Source: Cohnella hashimotonis
GTDB taxonomy: Bacteria > Bacillota > Bacilli > Paenibacillales > Paenibacillaceae
Assembly (NCBI RefSeq): GCF_030014955.1
Contig: NZ_JAGRPV010000001.1
Coordinates: 7,440,001-7,504,000, forward strand
Direction of reading: 5' to 3'
Length of the DNA: 64,000 nt
The first letter of the stretch is position 1. Each line of letters begins with the position of its first letter. The notes under the pieces were generated by a model that saw only the letters and a list, made by a program, of their open reading frames with translations, had not been told where the DNA came from and made no database searches. The translations under genes and the position numbers were made by a program. Below, one piece after another: positions 33,750-42,571 of the stretch.

Positions 33750-36449
33750 CTAGTCTAAATCGAGCTCTTCCGCCCGGCGAACGGCCGCGCGGCGGTTGTT
33801 CACCTCGAGCTTGCTATAAATATTCTTCGTATGCGACCGCAGGGTATTCAGCGAGATATGGAGCATGCGGGCGATATCCGGACCGCTCAGCTCAGTTCGG
33901 AACAGCCGAAGCACCTCGAGCTCCCGATCGCTCAACGGCTCGCTTAGCGTGTGCTTGTGCGCCGCTCTGCTCTCGGCTCTGCCGAGCGCGGACAGAAGCT
34001 GAGTGATATAACCGGGGGAGACTCCCTGTTTCAAAGCAGCTTCAAGCAAGGCGGCCATGGGCTGGCCTACGTCCGCGAAGATGCGGACGTAGGCTTCCGA
34101 TTCGGCTAAGGCCAAGGCGCGTTCCAACGGTCCAAGCGCATCAAGGCGGTTGCCTCGGGTCTCATGAGCCATCGCCTGCAGGATCAGAATCTCGATCGAG
34201 CTCCCGGCCCTCCCGCCTTCCTCTGCCGCTTGAAGCAAGCGTTCCAGCAGCCCCAATACTTGACGAATCGAATGGTCACTGCGATCGCGCCTATACTTCG
34301 CCAGGAGCGTCCTGGCAAGCGTGACGTGCTCGAATTCGCGCAGATAGGACAGCTCGTCATAGGCGGACAACCCTTGCTCCCGCACCCAATCGAGGGCATC
34401 GTCCAGCCGCCCCATTGCAAGCCAGATCCGTGTTTTCATCGCCGAGATCGGACGCACATTGGGGAAAAAATGGCCCTTATACAGCCGCTCCGCCTCATGG
34501 AGAAGCGAGAGCGCGCCATTCAGGTCTTCGTTCGCCTCCGCGACCCGGGCCATGGCGACGTACCAGCGATAGCCGATCTGCGGGCGAAGGGCGCGCTCGT
34601 TCAGTTCCTTGCCCTTCAACAGGCGATCCGCGGCGGCCTGAAGATCGTTGTGCTCGCGGTCGAGCTCGCTCATCGCCACGTGGATATCGATCGTCCCCCG
34701 CGACATGCGCTCGCCATGCGACTCGGCTACCTCCAAGCCTCGCTCGTAGACCCGCATCGCTTGGCGCAGCCGGCCTTGCGCAATCCGGATATCGGCCAAG
34801 GCGATCGCGCCCCCGATCGCGTCCGAGATATTTCCGGCCAGCAGCACGCCGGCCATACCCTCGTCAAACATCCGGTACGCGGTCTCGAGATCGCCGCTCG
34901 TCCACGCCGCCAGTCCCAAGAGCGCCGCCGCCGCGCCGCGCCGAAGATGGTCTCCCTCAGGCACGAGCTCGAGGACCCGCCGGGCATATCGGATCGCTGC
35001 CGGTATATCGCCCAGCACCTGGGCGCGCGCGGCGCGATACCCGGCGATCGTGCCCGGAAGATGACGGAACTCCTCTTCGTCCACGACGACCCTGTCCGCC
35101 ATGCTGGCTTGGCTGCTCGCGGTTGTTTCGAGCCGGCGTTCCGCGTCTTGAAGGCGCTCCTCGACGGCTCCGAACTCCCCGCCGGCCATTAACGCCCAGG
35201 CGAACGCGACGCTCAAGACGGGTCTGCGGCGTATCAACTCGTCGGGCAGCGCTCTCAGCCAGCCCAGTACGGCAAGCCCCTGCCTAAGTCTCCGCATCTC
35301 CGGCCAGGCACACTCGATCAGGTCCGCTGCCCGCGCGTCATCGCCTGCCGCCAATGCGTGACGAATCGCGTCGGCTGCCGAGCCATGCCGTTCGTACCAT
35401 CGACTTGCACGCCGATGCAGCTCGGCTATCCGATCCGGCTGGTCTGCCTCTAAATGAACGGCGAGCACCTCGCCGAAGAGGTGATGGTACCGATACCACT
35501 CGCGTCTGTCGTCCAGCGGGACGACAAAAAAATTGCCCTTCTCCAGCGCTTCCAATCGCGCGCTGCCCTCCCCTTCGCCGGTGACGGCATCGCACAGCGG
35601 CCCGGACAACCGTTCGAGGATGGAGGTTTGAAGCAGAAAGCTCCGCATCGATTCCGGCTGACGGCGCAGAACCTCCTCGACCAAATAGTCGATGATGTAC
35701 CGGTTGTCTCCGGCGAACGCGCGAATGAATGCCGGAATGTCCTCGCGCCCTCGCATGGAGAGCGCAGCCAGCTGGAGCCCCGCGATCCAGCCCTCGGTAC
35801 GGCTCTCCAATGCTTCAATGTCGTCCGCCGATAGTGCCAGGCCCATCGCCTCGTTGAAGAATGCGGCCGCTTCGCCGGCGGAAAAGCGAAGGTCCGCGGC
35901 ACGCAGCTCGGTCAAGTCGCCGCGTACGCGCAACCGGCTTAGCGGCAGCTGCGGATCCTCCCGAGTCGCGATGACCAGATGCATTTGCGGGGGGAGATGC
36001 TCAAGCAGGAAGGCGACCGCGTCGTCGATCGGTTTGGCGCGAATGACATGGAAATCGTCGAGAACCAGAACGAAAGGGGTCGGGATCGCCGATACCTCAT
36101 TGAGCAGAATGGTCAGCGCTGATTCGGTAGACGACGGTTGGGAAATGCGCGGGAGAGCTCCGTCTCCTCCGATAGGCTCGGTTATCCTGTTCACCGCAGC
36201 GACGAGATGGGCGAGAAAACGCGCGGCATCGTTATCCCTTTCGTCCAAGGAGAGCCATGCGACAGGTCGACCGCAGCCGGCAGCCCACTCGCCTATGAGC
36301 GTCGTCTTGCCAAATCCGGCGGAAGCGGAGACAAGGGTGAGCTTGCGGTCCAGACCGTCGTTCAACCGCTCGAACAGACGCGGTCGCGGAATGGTCTTGG
36401 ACCGGGACACGGGAATATACAGCTTCGTAGTTAGGATCTGCACATTCAT
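33750..36449 (-). CDS. MalT-like LuxR-family ATP-dependent transcriptional activator
   Basis: The 899-residue STAND-class regulator has N-terminal TTKLYIPVSRSKTIPRPRLF, Walker A SASAGFGKTT (41-50), Walker B-like FVLVLDDFHVI and sensor segments. A long TPR-like helical region (about 400-820) follows. The C-terminal LuxR helix-turn-helix (838-895) reads LSDRELEVLRLFRTELSGPD, then LHISLNTLRSHTKNIYSKLE. Proteins of this class multimerise on ATP and an inducer to activate nearby promoters. The two genes downstream on the same strand, and the palindrome at 33662, are likely targets. Inducer unknown. Confidence 0.92.
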   Translation of the reverse strand: MNVQILTTKLYIPVSRSKTIPRPRLFERLNDGLDRKLTLVSASAGFGKTTLIGEWAAGCGRPVAWLSLDERDNDAARFLAHLVAAVNRITEPIGGDGALPRISQPSSTESALTILLNEVSAIPTPFVLVLDDFHVIRAKPIDDAVAFLLEHLPPQMHLVIATREDPQLPLSRLRVRGDLTELRAADLRFSAGEAAAFFNEAMGLALSADDIEALESRTEGWIAGLQLAALSMRGREDIPAFIRAFAGDNRYIIDYLVEEVLRRQPESMRSFLLQTSILERLSGPLCDAVTGEGEGSARLEALEKGNFFVVPLDDRREWYRYHHLFGEVLAVHLEADQPDRIAELHRRASRWYERHGSAADAIRHALAAGDDARAADLIECAWPEMRRLRQGLAVLGWLRALPDELIRRRPVLSVAFAWALMAGGEFGAVEERLQDAERRLETTASSQASMADRVVVDEEEFRHLPGTIAGYRAARAQVLGDIPAAIRYARRVLELVPEGDHLRRGAAAALLGLAAWTSGDLETAYRMFDEGMAGVLLAGNISDAIGGAIALADIRIAQGRLRQAMRVYERGLEVAESHGERMSRGTIDIHVAMSELDREHNDLQAAADRLLKGKELNERALRPQIGYRWYVAMARVAEANEDLNGALSLLHEAERLYKGHFFPNVRPISAMKTRIWLAMGRLDDALDWVREQGLSAYDELSYLREFEHVTLARTLLAKYRRDRSDHSIRQVLGLLERLLQAAEEGGRAGSSIEILILQAMAHETRGNRLDALGPLERALALAESEAYVRIFADVGQPMAALLEAALKQGVSPGYITQLLSALGRAESRAAHKHTLSEPLSDRELEVLRLFRTELSGPDIARMLHISLNTLRSHTKNIYSKLEVNNRRAAVRRAEELDLD

Positions 36450-36826
36450 GGTTGAATCGGGTTCCCCATTCTATCGGTTCATATCCAATAGGATAGCTTG
36501 AACGGCTTTATTTCTCCACTGCAAGTTATGCCTGCCAGGAACTTTCTCCATGCATGCGCGTCTAACCACCATATGGAAATTATGAGCGAATGCCGTGCGT
36601 GGCAAATGAACGAATCGCATCCATCGGTCGCTTTTAAGCGCTGCCCCGCTTCGGTGGAATCGTTCGACGTCCTTTTGCATTATTCGGACGGGGCTATGGA
36701 CCGAGCACTGACTGTGCTTCCCTGCCCAGGTACGGTCGATCAATCGAGCGGAGCTGTCATGGAGCCGGGAATTTTGTTTGGCAAGCTGGATCAATTGTTC
36801 AAACCCTAACAACCGGAGGGCGGACT
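36450..36826. other. Region without a supportable gene
   Basis: Overlapping open frames on both strands (36498-36809 plus, 36471-36812 minus) have no ribosome site and no recognisable motif. Promoters for the LuxR-like gene and the lipoprotein at 36827 must lie here, but none is clear. Confidence 0.4.
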
Positions 36827-37270
36827 ATGCTTAAAAGCACCGTATACGCCTTTATTTTACTGGTCCTGACTTGCACGGCTTGCGCCCCTTTATTCGGAGC
36901 TTCTTCAAAAGAGGGGTTATTGCTGGAACAGCAAAGCTTGGTCAGATGGCGGGCTGATGAGAATATATTGGAGGTATATGCCGTCATCGCGAATTACGCC
37001 GATAAAGACGCTTCGTTTGCAGCCTATGTCGTATTTCTAGACCCGCATTTGAGGGAGATAGACGGCCTGGATCGGATTGAAGTCAAAGAGGATGACCGTA
37101 AAGGAAAAACGCCTTTTCTGCTAAAACCCTATCAGGAGACCGTATTGAGGCAGCGTTTTTATACGGATGAACCGCTGAAGCGAGAATGGCTGTCCAAAGG
37201 CGTCGGCATTGAAATCGCAACGCAGGGGAAGCGCATGACGCTTCCCATCAAATACGGAGAAATCGGGTAA
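36827..37270 (+). CDS. Small lipoprotein of unknown function
   Basis: The 147-residue product begins with a hydrophobic signal ending in CTAC, a plausible lipobox. The mature part (LVRWRADENILEVYAVIANY, ASFAAYVVFLDPHLREIDGL, FLLKPYQETVLRQRFYTDEP) looks like a single beta-sandwich of the kind that packs against other envelope proteins. CCGGAGGG is 9 nt before ATG. Base composition is lower in GC than most of the window, which may mean separate origin. No family assigned. Confidence 0.65.
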   Translation: MLKSTVYAFILLVLTCTACAPLFGASSKEGLLLEQQSLVRWRADENILEVYAVIANYADKDASFAAYVVFLDPHLREIDGLDRIEVKEDDRKGKTPFLLKPYQETVLRQRFYTDEPLKREWLSKGVGIEIATQGKRMTLPIKYGEIG

Positions 37271-37275
37271 CGGCC

Positions 37276-37380
37276 TCAAACGGATGCCTCTGTCTCTACT
37301 CGCTCGTAGTCGCCGCCGCGGCTGAGCCAGAGCGCTTTGCCCGTCTCGAGCCGCAGCATGTCATCCCCCACACTTAACCA
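37276..37380 (-). pseudogene. Possible C-terminal gene remnant
   Basis: The frame reads LRPLWLSVGDDMLRLETGKA, then LWLSRGGDYERVETEASV and a stop. It has a protein-like composition but no start, no ribosome site and no upstream continuation in the same sense. It may be the tail of a lost gene or chance. Confidence 0.2.
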
Positions 37381-37382
37381 TA

Positions 37383-37415
37383 AAGGACGAAGTGGCATCT
37401 GCCTGCTTCGTCCTT
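37383..37415. terminator. Bidirectional hairpin
   Basis: AAGGACGAAG pairs with CTTCGTCCTT (10 bp, 13-nt loop). It lies between the plus-strand lipoprotein and the end of the minus-strand MerR/oxidoreductase operon. Confidence 0.7.
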
Positions 37416-37435
37416 TTCCGGCAATAGCATGAGCC

Positions 37436-38035
37436 TCAACGCCTGAGCACCTGCAAGCTGTACGCCCGCCCGAAGAGCGGCGCAAGCACACGCCACAGCG
37501 TCCCGTTCGCCGCTTCAGCCTGCGACATCGCCTCCGGACCGCCGACATCGACGGGGTCGAGCCCGATATCGGCAGCCAGTCCGGCGACAGACGCCACCGC
37601 GGACGGATCGTCCCCATAGAGGAACGCCGTCGCGCGGCCCGCTTCGTACCGCGGCTCGGCGAGCACCTCCCACGGCAGCGTGTGAAACGCGCGGACGATC
37701 CGCGCGCCCGGCGCGAGACGCCGAACCTCGGCGTCCGCGGACGCGCCGTCGAACCGATTGACGCAGTTGATCAGGATCCTGCCGCCGAGGTCGCCGGCAG
37801 GCGCCAGCGCTTGCTCCACGTGCTCCGGCCGTACGGCCAGCAGAATCGCTTCGCCGGATGCGGCCGCTTCCCGCACCGTGCCTGCCCGCGCGTTCGGCCC
37901 CGCTTCCGCCAGCAAAGCGCTCATCCGTTCGCCGTGCGGATCGCGCGAGCCAAACGTCACTTCATGCCCGTGTTCCGCCCACCGCTTGCCCAGCGTACCG
38001 CCTATCTGTCCCGATCCGATCGACGCGATTTTCAT
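37436..38035 (-). CDS. F420-dependent NADP reductase-like protein (NAD(P)-binding)
   Basis: The 199-residue product begins with a Rossmann motif MKIASIGSGQIGGTLGKRW and continues HEVTFGSRDPHGERM, ILLAVRPEHVEQAL, GRILINCVNRFDG and RIVRAFHTLPWEVL. This pattern is typical of the NADPH-dependent F420 reductase superfamily found widely in bacteria that lack F420. It probably uses NADPH with another acceptor. The start at ATG 38035 overlaps the MerR stop (ATGA), ruling out the longer frame to 38284. It is co-expressed with, and presumably regulated by, the MerR protein. Confidence 0.8.
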   Translation of the reverse strand: MKIASIGSGQIGGTLGKRWAEHGHEVTFGSRDPHGERMSALLAEAGPNARAGTVREAAASGEAILLAVRPEHVEQALAPAGDLGGRILINCVNRFDGASADAEVRRLAPGARIVRAFHTLPWEVLAEPRYEAGRATAFLYGDDPSAVASVAGLAADIGLDPVDVGGPEAMSQAEAANGTLWRVLAPLFGRAYSLQVLRR

Positions 38036-38439
38036 TTCGCAGCAGCCTCCCTGTTCAACATGTTTTGGTAAAAGTCCAGCTTCTCCTTCGTCTGCCCGAT
38101 CACGTCGGCCAGCGCCCGGTACTGCGCCTCCATGCGGATCAGATGCTCCCCGAGTATGCGCGTCCGGCTCTCGATCGCCTCCCGGTCCTCGCCGCTCAGC
38201 GGGAACGTGGCATTCGCGAAGCAGCGTCCCTCCTGCAGAAAAGCCTTCATCTCCTCGAGCCCCAGCCCCGTCCGCTTCAAGCAATGCAAGGAGGACAGCA
38301 GCTTCACGTCGTCCTCGCTGTATGACCGCAGGCCCCCCGGGCTCCGCTCCGGCGGCTTCGTCAAGCCGATCTTCTCGTAGTACCGGATCGTATCGATGCT
38401 GAACCCGGTCAGCTCAGCCGCTTGGCCGATCGAATACAT
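38032..38439 (-). CDS. MerR-family transcriptional regulator
   Basis: The 135-residue product starts with the classic winged helix MYSIGQAAELTGFSIDTIRY, YEKIGL, then GGLRSYSEDDVKLLSSLHCL. A dimerisation helix follows, with KEKLDFYQNMLN near the end. There is no C-terminal metal-binding Cys cluster. The subgroup resembles NmlR/AdhR-type regulators that sense aldehydes or other electrophiles. Its own promoter carries a 19-bp spacer with a perfect dyad (38470-38500), so it is probably autoregulated. It is coupled to the F420-reductase-like gene by a 4-nt overlap. Confidence 0.9.
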   Translation of the reverse strand: MYSIGQAAELTGFSIDTIRYYEKIGLTKPPERSPGGLRSYSEDDVKLLSSLHCLKRTGLGLEEMKAFLQEGRCFANATFPLSGEDREAIESRTRILGEHLIRMEAQYRALADVIGQTKEKLDFYQNMLNREAAAK

Positions 38440-38469
38440 CCGAACCCCTCTTCTCGTCTCGATAAACCT

Positions 38470-38500
38470 ATTGTAGCGGCTGGAGTTGACTCCAGGTCAA
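38470..38500 (-). promoter_or_regulatory. MerR-type promoter with 19-bp spacer and operator dyad
   Basis: On the minus strand TTGACC (38500-38495) and TACAAT (38475-38470) are 19 bp apart, the unusual spacing that MerR proteins correct by twisting DNA. The dyad CTGGAGT-CA-ACTCCAG (38495-38480) fills the spacer. It lies 31 nt upstream of the MerR start. Confidence 0.85.
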
Positions 38501-38513
38501 CAGGCAACATCCG

Positions 38514-39728
38514 TCAGCCGCCGGCGTCCGTCTTCGTCGCCGCTCTAGCAGGAAAACGCAGCTGCAGGGCGACAGGTACCGACAGGAGGACGATCGCCGA
38601 GGCGAGCAGGTAAGTCGGCACGAGCGTCATCGCCTTCATCAGAAAGCCGGATGAAGCCGTTCCGACAATCATGGCGGCCATCATGACGGGTGTCGAGGTG
38701 CCGCTGACGCGGCCGATGTAATCTTCCTCGACCATCGAGACGAGCGCCGCGCCGAGCACGACCTGGAGGAAAGCCATCGCCGCGCCGACCAAAAACCGCA
38801 TAGAGGCAGTCAGTCCCGTCCAGATCGACATGGCTTCAACCGCGACCGACACCGCCAGGAAGGTGAATCCCGCCGCGACGACGAGACGCAGGTTCACCTT
38901 GCGGCCGAACGCCGCGGCCGCTCCCCCGCCGATCAGCATGCCGATGCCGCCCAGCGCGTAGAACCATTGCAAATCCTCTTTGTCCAGGTGAAGACGCTCG
39001 GTGATGAGAAATACGTCGAGCGGCTGGATCAGACCGGCCCCGAGTCCGATCAAGGCGAAGGAAAACGTGATCAACAACAGATTCCGCTGGCCGCGCATAT
39101 AGGCCCATCCGGCCTTCATCTCCTTCCAGACAGAGCCCCCGGCGGGTCTCGGCTCTCTCTTGTAAGTCGGCAGCGCCAGCTGTATGAGCGCAGACAAGGC
39201 GAACAGGACGATCAGCAGAACGAGGGAGCTCTCGACGCCCGCCCACGTGTAAATGACGGTACCGAGCATCGGCCCGACGATGGTGAACAGGGCCATCATA
39301 CTTTGCGTGACGCCCGTCGCCGCCGGGATCAGCGCTTCGGGCACATGACGCTTGAACATAACGGCTGACGATGGCTGGGAAAACTGGCTGACGATGGCCG
39401 ACACGGCCGTCGCCACGAACACCGCCTGCCACCAGCCGGCCAGCACGAACGCGAGGATGACCGCGATGGAGACGGCGCTGAGCGCATCGCCCGTGATCAT
39501 CGTCCGCTTCGGATTCCAACGGTCGGCGAGCGTGCCTCCGATGAGCGAGAAGACGAAGATCGGCGCGTATTCGAACACGTTCAGCAGCGATACCGCCACG
39601 GGGTCGTTACCCGTGTGCTCGATCACATAAAACAGCAAAGCCATGTTGCGCACCCAGATGCCGATCTGCTGCATCAGATCGGCCGAAGCCACCAGTACGA
39701 ACACCTTGTTTTTCCATAAATCCTTCAT
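38514..39728 (-). CDS. MFS transporter, multidrug/enterobactin-exporter-like
   Basis: The 404-residue product has twelve predicted helices. MKDLWKNKVFVLVASADLMQ starts it, followed by VSLLNVFEYAPIFVFSLIGG and the motif A segment GGTLADRWNPKRTMITGDAL. A short loop at about 195 (LPTYKREPRPAGGSVWKEMK) separates the halves. This arrangement is typical of the MFS_3 group of drug or siderophore exporters. A TetR gene lies directly upstream on the same strand, and both promoters carry the same operator sequence. It is thus probably derepressed by its substrate. Confidence 0.88.
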   Translation of the reverse strand: MKDLWKNKVFVLVASADLMQQIGIWVRNMALLFYVIEHTGNDPVAVSLLNVFEYAPIFVFSLIGGTLADRWNPKRTMITGDALSAVSIAVILAFVLAGWWQAVFVATAVSAIVSQFSQPSSAVMFKRHVPEALIPAATGVTQSMMALFTIVGPMLGTVIYTWAGVESSLVLLIVLFALSALIQLALPTYKREPRPAGGSVWKEMKAGWAYMRGQRNLLLITFSFALIGLGAGLIQPLDVFLITERLHLDKEDLQWFYALGGIGMLIGGGAAAAFGRKVNLRLVVAAGFTFLAVSVAVEAMSIWTGLTASMRFLVGAAMAFLQVVLGAALVSMVEEDYIGRVSGTSTPVMMAAMIVGTASSGFLMKAMTLVPTYLLASAIVLLSVPVALQLRFPARAATKTDAGG

Positions 39729-39754
39729 TCGCCATCGCTCCCCGCATTAATAAT

Positions 39755-39768
39755 CCGACCAGTCGGTC
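39755..39768. promoter_or_regulatory. TetR operator in front of the MFS gene
   Basis: CCGACCAGTCGGTC, followed by TATTAA, contains the inverted repeat CCGAC-CA-GTCGG. The sequence CCGACCAnnCGGTCTATTAA is repeated at 40511-40530 before the TetR gene. Confidence 0.7.
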
Positions 39769-39879
39769 TATTAATTGTGCAAAAAAAAGTAGCCGCTTAT
39801 GAAATGGTTTGAACTGTCCGGAACGGCTCGGAATAGTTCTCCCCATGCGCCGCTCCGGATATCGTCGGGCCAATCTGTA

Positions 39880-40482
39880 CTACCCGTCTGCTCCGACGCC
39901 GCGGATGCCGCGAAGCAGAATGTCGATGGACCTGCGGTATAGCGCCGCGATCTGCTCGGCTCCCAGCTCGTAATAAGCGACGCCGAGCCCACCCATCAGA
40001 CCCAGAACGATGTACATCAGCTCGCCTACGTCCATGCGCTCGAACTCCCCGCTCTCCATCCCGTCCTCGAGCAATTGCCGGAAGATCGGATAATGAACGC
40101 GAGTAAGCTCTAACAAGCGCTCATGAACGGCGGGATCGGCGGTTTCGCTGCCGCCGAACTCCTCCGCCGCTTTCATGAGCGGATTCTGGAAGTCGGAGGC
40201 GAAGTGGTCGGCGAGCGCATACAGCTTGTCGGTCGCCGTGCCCAGAGGAGCGGATATCGCGGCCCACTTATCTATCCAATCCAGCATCGTCAATTCCAGA
40301 ATGTACAGGAACAGCTCATCCTTGCCCTTAAAATGGTAATAGATGCTGCCCTTGCTGGCGCCGGCCGCCTCGCGGATCTCGTCCATCGTAGCGGCGGAAT
40401 AGCCCTTCTGCTCGAACAGCACCTTCGCCCGCATAGCGATTCGCTTCTTGGTGTGCTCGCCTTGTCCGGCAGGTCTGGCCAT
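39880..40482 (-). CDS. TetR-family regulator of the adjacent MFS transporter
   Basis: The 200-residue product has the TetR helix-turn-helix (TKKRIAMRAKVLFEQKGYSA, AGASKGSIYYHFKGKDELFL) and a C-terminal ligand domain with acidic patches. AAGGAGAG about 7 nt before ATG 40482 decides against the frame starting at 40506. The gene is autoregulated if the operator at 40512 is used, and the same site precedes the MFS gene 150 nt downstream. The two form a self-contained efflux module. Confidence 0.88.
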   Translation of the reverse strand: MARPAGQGEHTKKRIAMRAKVLFEQKGYSAATMDEIREAAGASKGSIYYHFKGKDELFLYILELTMLDWIDKWAAISAPLGTATDKLYALADHFASDFQNPLMKAAEEFGGSETADPAVHERLLELTRVHYPIFRQLLEDGMESGEFERMDVGELMYIVLGLMGGLGVAYYELGAEQIAALYRRSIDILLRGIRGVGADG

Positions 40483-40511
40483 CGGACTCTCTCCTTTCCC
40501 ATCCATAAACC

Positions 40512-40523
40512 GACCATCCGGTC
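40512..40523. promoter_or_regulatory. TetR operator in front of its own gene
   Basis: GACC-ATCC-GGTC, followed by TATTAA. It matches the MFS operator at 39757-39768 (GACC-AGTC-GGTC). Confidence 0.7.
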
Positions 40524-40633
40524 TATTAACTCAGTTTATTCGAAAATAGCAGGAATGGCAATGCGATGCCGCCCGCCACGAATCGACAGCGCCGGCATGC
40601 CTGCTTGGAAGCCGCGTGCGGACGCGAAACGCG

Positions 40634-40666
40634 AAAAGCCCGGCAGCGGATTACCGCTCCCGGGGC
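40634..40666 (-). terminator. Terminator of the chemoreceptor gene
   Basis: On the minus strand GCCCCGGGAGCGG pairs with CCGCTGCCGGGC around TAAT with one bulge, then TTTT. Next to it (40674-40710) is a short run of ATGCCN/GATGTC hexamer-like repeats. Confidence 0.65.
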
Positions 40667-40737
40667 AGGATGGATGCTGATGCCAATGCCGATGTCGATG
40701 TCGATGTCGCACAACGGTTCGAATGTCCGTTTTACAG

Positions 40738-42303
40738 CTAGACCTTGAACTTTTGCACCGACGCGCTGAGCTGCTCCGCCAACGTCGCCAGCGTCTGCGA
40801 CGTTTCCGCCGTCTGCTCGGCCGCGCCTGCGGACTCCTCGCTCGCCGACGCAACGTGCTCCACCGACTTCAGCACTTCGTTGGCTTGGGCCGACTGCTCC
40901 TCGCTGGCCGCCGCGATCTCGGTGACTTTCTCGGAGGTCCGCTGGACGGTCTCTATGATTTGGTCGAAGGCTTCCCCCGTTTGGATCGAGGAGGTGACGC
41001 CGTCCGCAACAGCCCGCACGCTCTGCTGGGTGCTCTGCTGAATGCCCCGGATGATCGCCGTGATCTGCTTGGTGGCTTCGCCGCTGCGCTCCGCCAGCTT
41101 GCGCACTTCGTCGGCGACGACCGCGAACCCGCGGCCTTGATCGCCGGCTCTGGCCGCCTCGATCGCCGCGTTCAGCGCGAGCAGGTTGGTCTGATCGGAA
41201 ATATCGTCGATGACCTCGATGATCTCTCCGATTTTGTTGGAATCCGACTCCAGCTTGTTCATCTGCGAGCTGACCGCGTTCATGCCCGCGATGGACGTCC
41301 GTACGACGTCGCCGCCGTTCCTCGCAATGTCGAGTGAACGATTCGACAAATCCGCAGCCTCTTCCGCGTTGAGCGCCACCGAGTAGATCGCCGCCGACAG
41401 CTCCTTGAACAGATGATTCATCGTCTGCGCGGCATCGGCCTGACTGGCGCTGCTGCCCGCAATCTCCTCCGTGCTGGCGGAGATCTGCTGCGAAGCGGCC
41501 GAGACGTTGTGCGCGGAAGTCGATGTCAGTCCGATGAGCTGCCGCAGACTGCCCGTCATCACATTCAGCGATGCGACCATCTCGCCGATCTCGTCTTTGT
41601 TGTTGACGCGAATCTCGCCGCCGGTCAGATCCCCGCTCGCCACGCTGCCAAGCGTGCGGGTAACGAGCCTGACCGGGCCGGAGATGCTGCGCGTCATCGC
41701 ATAAGCGAGGACAAGCGTCGCCGCAAGCGCGATGCCGCTGACCGCGAACATAAGATACTCCGCGTTATTCTTCGCATCCGAAGCCCTTTGCGACGCATCG
41801 CTTATAATCTTTGCGATGTCCTGCTCCATTTTCCCGTGTGTCTCCCGGAATTCGGCGAACAACGCTTTGCCGTCTCCTACTTTATCTTGTGCCTCCTCGA
41901 TGCTGCCTGCACGCACGAGCGCAATCTGGGTCTCAAAGTATTTCTCGATCGCTTCAATCTCGGGCTTCGCTTCGTCGATCAGCGCCTTCATCGTCGGATG
42001 TCCCGGAAGATGAACGCTGATAGCGTTAAGGTCGTCTTGCACGCCCTGCACGCCTTTCTGATAAGTATCCAGATACTTTTCGTCTGCACCGATCAGAAAA
42101 GCTCTCGTCGCCGTCTCTTGGTTGACGAGCGAGGTCATGAGATTTGAAGCGGCCATCGAGACGGGAATCGCGTCCGTGACGATATTGTTCGTCTGGTCTT
42201 GAATTTTGTTCATCCCTTGAAGGCCAAAAACGGCGACAAGAACCAGGAGAATCAGGACTAGGAGGTAACTGGCGTACATTTTTTTCGCTACGGTGAGCTT
42301 CAT
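40738..42303 (-). CDS. Methyl-accepting chemotaxis protein
   Basis: The 521-residue receptor has TM1 (about 9-30, [20 protein letters not shown]), a four-helix-bundle-like ligand domain (about 35-185), TM2 (about 187-207) and HAMP (to about 265). The signalling domain carries the hairpin tip [20 protein letters not shown] and [20 protein letters not shown]. The C-terminal methylation helix ends in [10 protein letters not shown] with no CheR-docking pentapeptide. It reports an unknown extracellular signal to CheA/CheW. No other chemotaxis gene is in the window. It is transcribed alone with its own terminator. Confidence 0.92.
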   Translation of the reverse strand: MKLTVAKKMYASYLLVLILLVLVAVFGLQGMNKIQDQTNNIVTDAIPVSMAASNLMTSLVNQETATRAFLIGADEKYLDTYQKGVQGVQDDLNAISVHLPGHPTMKALIDEAKPEIEAIEKYFETQIALVRAGSIEEAQDKVGDGKALFAEFRETHGKMEQDIAKIISDASQRASDAKNNAEYLMFAVSGIALAATLVLAYAMTRSISGPVRLVTRTLGSVASGDLTGGEIRVNNKDEIGEMVASLNVMTGSLRQLIGLTSTSAHNVSAASQQISASTEEIAGSSASQADAAQTMNHLFKELSAAIYSVALNAEEAADLSNRSLDIARNGGDVVRTSIAGMNAVSSQMNKLESDSNKIGEIIEVIDDISDQTNLLALNAAIEAARAGDQGRGFAVVADEVRKLAERSGEATKQITAIIRGIQQSTQQSVRAVADGVTSSIQTGEAFDQIIETVQRTSEKVTEIAAASEEQSAQANEVLKSVEHVASASEESAGAAEQTAETSQTLATLAEQLSASVQKFKV

Positions 42304-42375
42304 CGCGCTTCGTCCCCATTCTCGGATTGGTCATAAAGTACTACCTTTATGATAAAATTCGACAATGTTCTTGTA

Positions 42376-42415
42376 ACCGCAAATCTGTTGCGGTACCCCG
42401 CATATTTTTGCGGGG
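42376..42415. other. Two adjacent hairpins upstream of the chemoreceptor
   Basis: ACCGCAA-ATCTG-TTGCGGT (42376-42394) and CCCCGC-8 nt-GCGGGG (42396-42415) stand side by side in the divergent region between the chemoreceptor and the padR-like gene. No T run follows. Confidence 0.4.
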
Positions 42416-42507
42416 CGGGGTTTGCGAGAGGAATTCAGCGAGAGGATGGGGCTGCAGCCATAGTTGAGCTTACAACGCTGGCAAGGGCGCCTGCGTGCGC
42501 TTTTTAT

Positions 42508-42537
42508 CTATTCAAATTTGAATAGTTTGGTTATAAT
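42508..42537 (+). promoter_or_regulatory. 18-bp palindrome and -10 box of the padR-like gene
   Basis: CTATTCAAATTTGAATAG (42508-42525) is fully self-complementary. TATAAT lies at 42532-42537. The palindrome covers the -35 position, so a bound repressor would block the promoter; autoregulation by the PadR protein is likely. Confidence 0.6.
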
Positions 42538-42571
42538 GAGCATGACTACGCAAGAAAGCGAGTTGGTGCGA

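Noticed and set aside
36498..36809. 103-codon frame before the lipoprotein at 36827
   Set aside because: No ribosome site, no motif and an equally long frame on the opposite strand.
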